The notes beneath the pieces are model-generated. The model saw only the letters and a program-made list of their open reading frames with translations. It ran no database searches and was not told the DNA's origin. From the NCBI GenBank assembly GCA_947251855.1, contig CAMXUZ010000188.1, positions 1 to 16,434 on the forward strand: DNA of 16,434 nt. The letters run 5' to 3'. Below, piece after piece: positions 13,223-16,434 of this stretch. The translations under genes and the position numbers were made by a program. How positions within the stretch are numbered: position 1 is the stretch's first letter; the number at the start of each line of letters is the position of its first letter. This stretch comes from an uncultured Ruaniaceae bacterium. Lineage in GTDB: Bacteria; Actinomycetota; Actinomycetes; Actinomycetales; Beutenbergiaceae.

Positions 13223-15370
13223 TTAGCCCGCGGCTGCGGACGCCGCGATTCCTGAGAGCTCCTCCCACAGCACTGGCGCGAGGGTGCGCATGTAGGTTGC
13301 GGTGATGTGGTGCGGGTCGCGGTAGACCATGACATTGCCGATCACCGGCGGACATTCGTCCTCGGTGCAGTAGGCGTCGGTGAGGTTGAGCACTTCGACA
13401 TCCTCGTTGCCCGCGGCGGCTTCGGCGGCCGGGAGCTGGTAGTCCGCGGGCAGGGCCTCCTCCCGCGGGATCGCGCACGTCTCGGTGTCGGGGTAGTTCT
13501 CGACGACGCAGGAGGTGGTGCCGTCTCCGGGTTTCATCGCCGGGTTGTCCGCGATGACGACGATCGGGGCGGGGATGTTCTCCCACGCCTCCTCGAAGCC
13601 TTCCACGGGGTCACCGGCCCACTCCCCCTCCGTCCAGTTGGAGGTGATGACGAGGTCGGCGTCCATGTCCTCAAGGCGCTGCATCGTCTGTTCGTTGGCC
13701 TCCTTGCACGGGTCGCCCCAGGCGACGTCCTGCTCGGTCTGGTTCGCGTTGAAGGGGCAGTTCGCGTGGAAGTAGGTGACGAGCCGGATGTCTCGGTTTT
13801 CCACAATCTGCAGGAAGGCGGGAAGGTACTGGTCGATGTGGGAATCGCCGACGAGCACCCAGGTCACATCCGCGTCCTCGCTACCGTAGGAGCATTCGGG
13901 GGTGTCCCGATCGGTGTTCCCGCCGACGCAGCCGTCGGCGTACCCCTCGGGGAGGTCGTCGCGCACCGTCGCCCGGGACGGGGCGGTGCCGCGGGTGCCG
14001 GGCAGCAGCGCGGTGTATTCGGAAGATTCGATCGAGTCCGCCCCGAAACCGTCCGGCTCTTCCTGCTGCAGTTCGTCGGCCTCGGCCTCCAAGGAGTGCA
14101 CGTTGTGGCTGAAGATGCCCTGGGCTCCCGCGGCTACGCTCACGCCGGTGAGGATCGCTGCCCCGCCGGCGAGCAGAGTGCGCCGGTTGAGAGTTTCTGG
14201 GTTGAAGCGTGCAAGGAGCCGGGGCAGGCCCTGCTCGATGTAGGTGTAGCTCCACCCGGCGAGCACGAGGGAAAGTCCGAGACCGAGGGCCGCCCACACG
14301 GGTTCGGGGAACACCTTGGGCAGGAAGATCACGATCGGCCAATGCACGAGGTACAGCGAATAGGAGACATTTCCTAGCCACTGCACGGGGGCGGAGCGCA
14401 CCCACCTCGCCGCGGGTATTCCCGCCGCGATGAGCACCGCCGTGCCCAGGGTCGGCGCGAGCGCCGCGATGCCGGGGAACGGAGTTTCGCCGGAGAAGGT
14501 GACGAGGGCGTAGCCCACCGCCCCCGCTCCGCTGAGAAGGAGGATGCCGGTGCGCCAGGTGCGGCGGGCAGTGCCGGGTTCAAGCCCGGCTCCGGAGTTG
14601 CCGGTGAACCGGTTGACCGCGGGCCAGGCCACCGCGAGACCCGCCCCTACTGCGAGCTGCCAGGCGCGGGTGTGGCTGGTGAAATATGCCGCGGCGTCCC
14701 CCTGCGCCACGGCGCTCACCGACCACCAGAAGGTCAGCACGAGGGTGGGGATGAGGACGAGGAGGGCCGCCGTCGTCAACCCCTCGCCGCCCGCATCTGT
14801 CTCCGGGGAGTCTGCGGTTCTCCGCCGGATCGCACGGACGAGCAGGTACGCGCCCACGAGCGCCGCGGGCCAGAGGAAGTAGAACTGTTCCTCGATCGAC
14901 AGGCTCCAGAAGTGCTGCATCGGGCTCGGGTTCCCCCCGCCCGCGAGATAGTCCACCGATTCGGAGGCGAGGTGCCAGTTCTGGGCGAAGACCGCGGTGA
15001 AGAATGCGTCCTTGCCGAGCGATTCCCACAGGTTGAGCGGCCACAGCAACATCCCGGCGAGCACGGTGAGGATGATCGTGACGGTCGCGGCGGGCAGGAT
15101 CCGGCGGGCCCGGCGGGCGTAGAACTTCGAGAAGCTCAGCCGGCCGGTGTTGCGGATCTCGGTGATCATCAACGTCGTGATGACGAAACCGGAGATGACG
15201 AAGAAGACGTCCACCCCGACGTAGCCGCCCGGGAGAAGGCTGGGAGCGAAGTGGAATCCCAGCACGGCCACGACTGCGAGAGCGCGCAGCGCCTGGACAT
15301 CCGTGCGCATTTCCCGGCGAGTGCGTGTCTGCGGGCCGCTGGGCGGGGCGTGCATGGGAGTCTTCGTCAT
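13223..15370 (-). CDS. Membrane acyltransferase (AT3) with C-terminal SGNH domain
   Basis: 715-residue OafA/OatA-like protein that probably O-acetylates a cell-surface glycan. The N-terminal acyltransferase-3 membrane domain (about 20-410, roughly ten hydrophobic helices) has RALAVVAVLGFHF with the conserved Arg and His, FFVISGFVI, and FWSLSIEEQFYFLWP. The C-terminal SGNH domain is expected outside the cell: it has GDSH at about 508-511 (catalytic Ser) and DPHH at about 685-688 (catalytic Asp/His). Eight cysteines lie in this half, suggesting disulfide bonds. The start ATG 15370 is preceded by GGGAGG ten bases upstream; an in-frame ATG at 15388 has no ribosome binding site. It has its own promoter and separates truB from ribF, which are usually closer. 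The acceptor substrate cannot be deduced. Confidence 0.93.
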   Translation of the reverse strand: MTKTPMHAPPSGPQTRTRREMRTDVQALRALAVVAVLGFHFAPSLLPGGYVGVDVFFVISGFVITTLMITEIRNTGRLSFSKFYARRARRILPAATVTIILTVLAGMLLWPLNLWESLGKDAFFTAVFAQNWHLASESVDYLAGGGNPSPMQHFWSLSIEEQFYFLWPAALVGAYLLVRAIRRRTADSPETDAGGEGLTTAALLVLIPTLVLTFWWSVSAVAQGDAAAYFTSHTRAWQLAVGAGLAVAWPAVNRFTGNSGAGLEPGTARRTWRTGILLLSGAGAVGYALVTFSGETPFPGIAALAPTLGTAVLIAAGIPAARWVRSAPVQWLGNVSYSLYLVHWPIVIFLPKVFPEPVWAALGLGLSLVLAGWSYTYIEQGLPRLLARFNPETLNRRTLLAGGAAILTGVSVAAGAQGIFSHNVHSLEAEADELQQEEPDGFGADSIESSEYTALLPGTRGTAPSRATVRDDLPEGYADGCVGGNTDRDTPECSYGSEDADVTWVLVGDSHIDQYLPAFLQIVENRDIRLVTYFHANCPFNANQTEQDVAWGDPCKEANEQTMQRLEDMDADLVITSNWTEGEWAGDPVEGFEEAWENIPAPIVVIADNPAMKPGDGTTSCVVENYPDTETCAIPREEALPADYQLPAAEAAAGNEDVEVLNLTDAYCTEDECPPVIGNVMVYRDPHHITATYMRTLAPVLWEELSGIAASAAAG

Positions 15371-15404
15371 AATCTCGTTACCTCCCATCTCGGAAGGTCA
15401 CAAA

Positions 15405-15434
15405 AGTATAACAAACGTGTTTGACGGCGTGGAA
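15405..15434 (-). promoter_or_regulatory. Promoter of the acyltransferase gene
   Basis: TATACT (15405-15410) is a strong -10 box. A weaker -35, TTCCAC (15429-15434), lies 18 bases upstream. The predicted start near 15398 gives a leader of about 28 bases including GGGAGG before the ATG at 15370. Confidence 0.6.
15412..15423. promoter_or_regulatory. Operator-like dyad in the acyltransferase promoter
   Basis: CAAAC and GTTTG flank a GT centre, giving a perfect 5+5 dyad one base upstream of the -10 box and inside the -35/-10 spacer. A regulator bound here would block or remodel RNA polymerase. It is AT-rich against a GC-rich background, which makes chance less likely. Confidence 0.4.
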
Positions 15435-15445
15435 CCCCGGCGAGT

Positions 15446-16366
15446 CTAGGCGGGGGCGAGCACGAGGATAGGCTGCGCCTTGCCCTCGCGGTTCTCCACG
15501 ACCGCGAGGGCATCGCCCCCGGGGCCGAGCACCCCCGTGGGCCCGGGCGCGATGGAGGCGGGGATGGTTTGCCCGTAGGAGAGGGCGCGAGCCTCAGCCT
15601 CGGTGGCGAGCCGGATGGGAAACGCCGCCGCCAGCGCGTGTGCCAGCGTGAGGAAGGCCGGTTCCTGCAGCGGGGGGCGATCATCCGAGCGTTCGGGAAG
15701 TTCCATCGCGTGCGTGACGTCGAACGGGCCGACGTGGCTACGTCGAAGCGCGGTGAGGTGCCCGCCGACCCCGAGACGCTCACCGAGGTCACGGGCGAGG
15801 GCCCGGATGTAGGTCCCCGAGGAACAACGCACCCGCACATCGACATCCGTGACATCCACACCGGCGGTCGTTGTCGCCGGGCGGAGGCCCGTGATCGCGA
15901 ACTCGTGGACGGTGACGGACCGGGCGGGGATCTGCACGGTCTCCCCCGCCCGCGCCCGCTCGTACGCACGTTTACCGTCGATCTTGATCGCCGATACCTG
16001 GGAGGGGACCTGTTCGATCGCTCCGGTGAGGGCGGGGAGCTCGCGCTGGACGCCCTCCCGGGTGAGCGCGGCGCCTTCCGCTGCGAGGGTATCGCCTTCG
16101 GCGTCGTCCGTCGACGTTGTCTGCCCGAGCCGGATCGTTGCCGTATACGTCTTATCGAGGCCCACGAGGTGGGTGAGCAGCCGGGTCGCCCGCCCGATGC
16201 CGAGGACGAGTAGCCCCGTGGCCATCGGGTCAAGCGTTCCGGCATGCCCGACCTTCCGGGTACCCGCGAGCCACCGGACGCGGCTGACGACGTCGTGGGA
16301 GGTGAGCCCGCCAGGTTTGTCGACGAGGAGGAGACCCTCAGGCGTCGCCGCGGGGTTCGTCGTCAC
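15446..16366 (-). CDS. truB: tRNA pseudouridine(55) synthase
   Basis: TruB converts U55 of the tRNA T-arm to pseudouridine. With GTG 16366 as start the protein has 306 residues, a normal length. Motifs: GLLLVDKPGGLTSHDVV near the N-terminus, KVGHAGTLDPMATG (about 38-51) with the catalytic Asp in GTLDP, KTYTATIRLGQTTSTDDAEG, and SSGTYIRALARDLGE, followed by a C-terminal PUA-like region. GAGG stands six bases before GTG 16366; an in-frame ATG at 16378 lacks a ribosome binding site but would add only four residues. The gene overlaps the end of rbfA, so it is translated from the same message. The neighbouring truB-rbfA pair is typical of ribosome/tRNA maturation operons. Confidence 0.96.
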   Translation of the reverse strand: MTTNPAATPEGLLLVDKPGGLTSHDVVSRVRWLAGTRKVGHAGTLDPMATGLLVLGIGRATRLLTHLVGLDKTYTATIRLGQTTSTDDAEGDTLAAEGAALTREGVQRELPALTGAIEQVPSQVSAIKIDGKRAYERARAGETVQIPARSVTVHEFAITGLRPATTTAGVDVTDVDVRVRCSSGTYIRALARDLGERLGVGGHLTALRRSHVGPFDVTHAMELPERSDDRPPLQEPAFLTLAHALAAAFPIRLATEAEARALSYGQTIPASIAPGPTGVLGPGGDALAVVENREGKAQPILVLAPA

Positions 16367-16434
16367 GGGGCTCCTCATCGGACTCGGCGGTGCGGGGCTT
16401 TTTGTACGGGTCGGACTCGCCCGCGGGTTTCGCC
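16338..16434 (-). CDS. rbfA: Ribosome-binding factor A, C-terminal tail (partial)
   Basis: Thirty-one codons are visible before the TGA at 16338-16340, in a different frame from truB. The tail begins AKPAGESDPYKKPR and then becomes rich in Asp, Glu, Pro and Arg. AGxxDPYKKP followed by an acidic tail resembles the C-terminus of actinobacterial RbfA, a 30S maturation factor, and rbfA normally precedes truB. The identification rests on this short tail plus position; the catalogued RbfA domain lies outside the window. It overlaps the chosen truB start by 29 bases. Confidence 0.7.
   Translation of the reverse strand, partial: AKPAGESDPYKKPRTAESDEEPRDDEPRGDA

Noticed and set aside
12214..13305. 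363-codon plus-strand open frame opposite ribF
   Set aside because: Antisense to a complete ribF with all family motifs; low-complexity translation.
13138..13335. N-terminal extension of ribF by 66 residues
   Set aside because: The extra segment is Arg/Ser-rich, overlaps the acyltransferase gene and lies before a good ribosome binding site and the family start.
13307..14377. Plus-strand open frames opposite the acyltransferase (also 14672-15424)
   Set aside because: Shadow frames of a gene with clear AT3 and SGNH motifs.

Overview
The window is high-GC DNA packed with actinobacterial housekeeping genes. Gene content and order (rbfA-truB ... ribF-rpsO-pnp-M16 peptidase ... dapB ... dapA-rnj), frequent GTG starts, TAnnnT -10 boxes and a DUF7882-type small protein suggest an Actinomycetota chromosome, probably order Micrococcales. 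No species can be named from the sequence alone. I see no tRNA, rRNA, insertion sequence, prophage or CRISPR array.

Minus strand, right to left: the last codons of rbfA overlap truB. A large membrane acyltransferase with an SGNH domain follows on its own promoter. Next come ribF, rpsO (promoter at the very end of ribF, strong terminator after it), pnp with a structured leader, and an M16 zinc peptidase whose GTG directly follows the pnp stop codon. After a short hairpin a VOC/PhnB-like gene closes this block. At the left end dapA and rnj (ribonuclease J, cut by the window edge) form a one-base-overlap operon on the same strand.

Middle region: a plus-strand block carries a GNAT acetyltransferase, dapB, a small membrane/TPR-like protein coupled to dapB, a 366-base non-coding stretch with several hairpins, and a DUF7882-like gene. 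Two consecutive minus-strand genes encode GAF-ANTAR proteins (sensor plus RNA-binding antiterminator). A divergent plus-strand P-loop kinase follows.

Functionally, the window joins RNA decay (RNase J, PNPase), ribosome and tRNA maturation (RbfA, TruB, S15), flavin cofactor synthesis (RibF) and two steps of the lysine/diaminopimelate pathway (DapA, DapB). The accessory genes concern sensing, RNA-level regulation and surface modification. The most distinctive sequence-level signals are four genes with a TAnnnT box exactly six bases before the start codon (likely leaderless transcripts), hairpins embedded in the promoters of two genes, inversion of the dapB block relative to the common actinobacterial order, and the tandem GAF-ANTAR pair near a hairpin-rich non-coding region. 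No clearly new multi-gene system is evident; most of the window is ordinary core genome.
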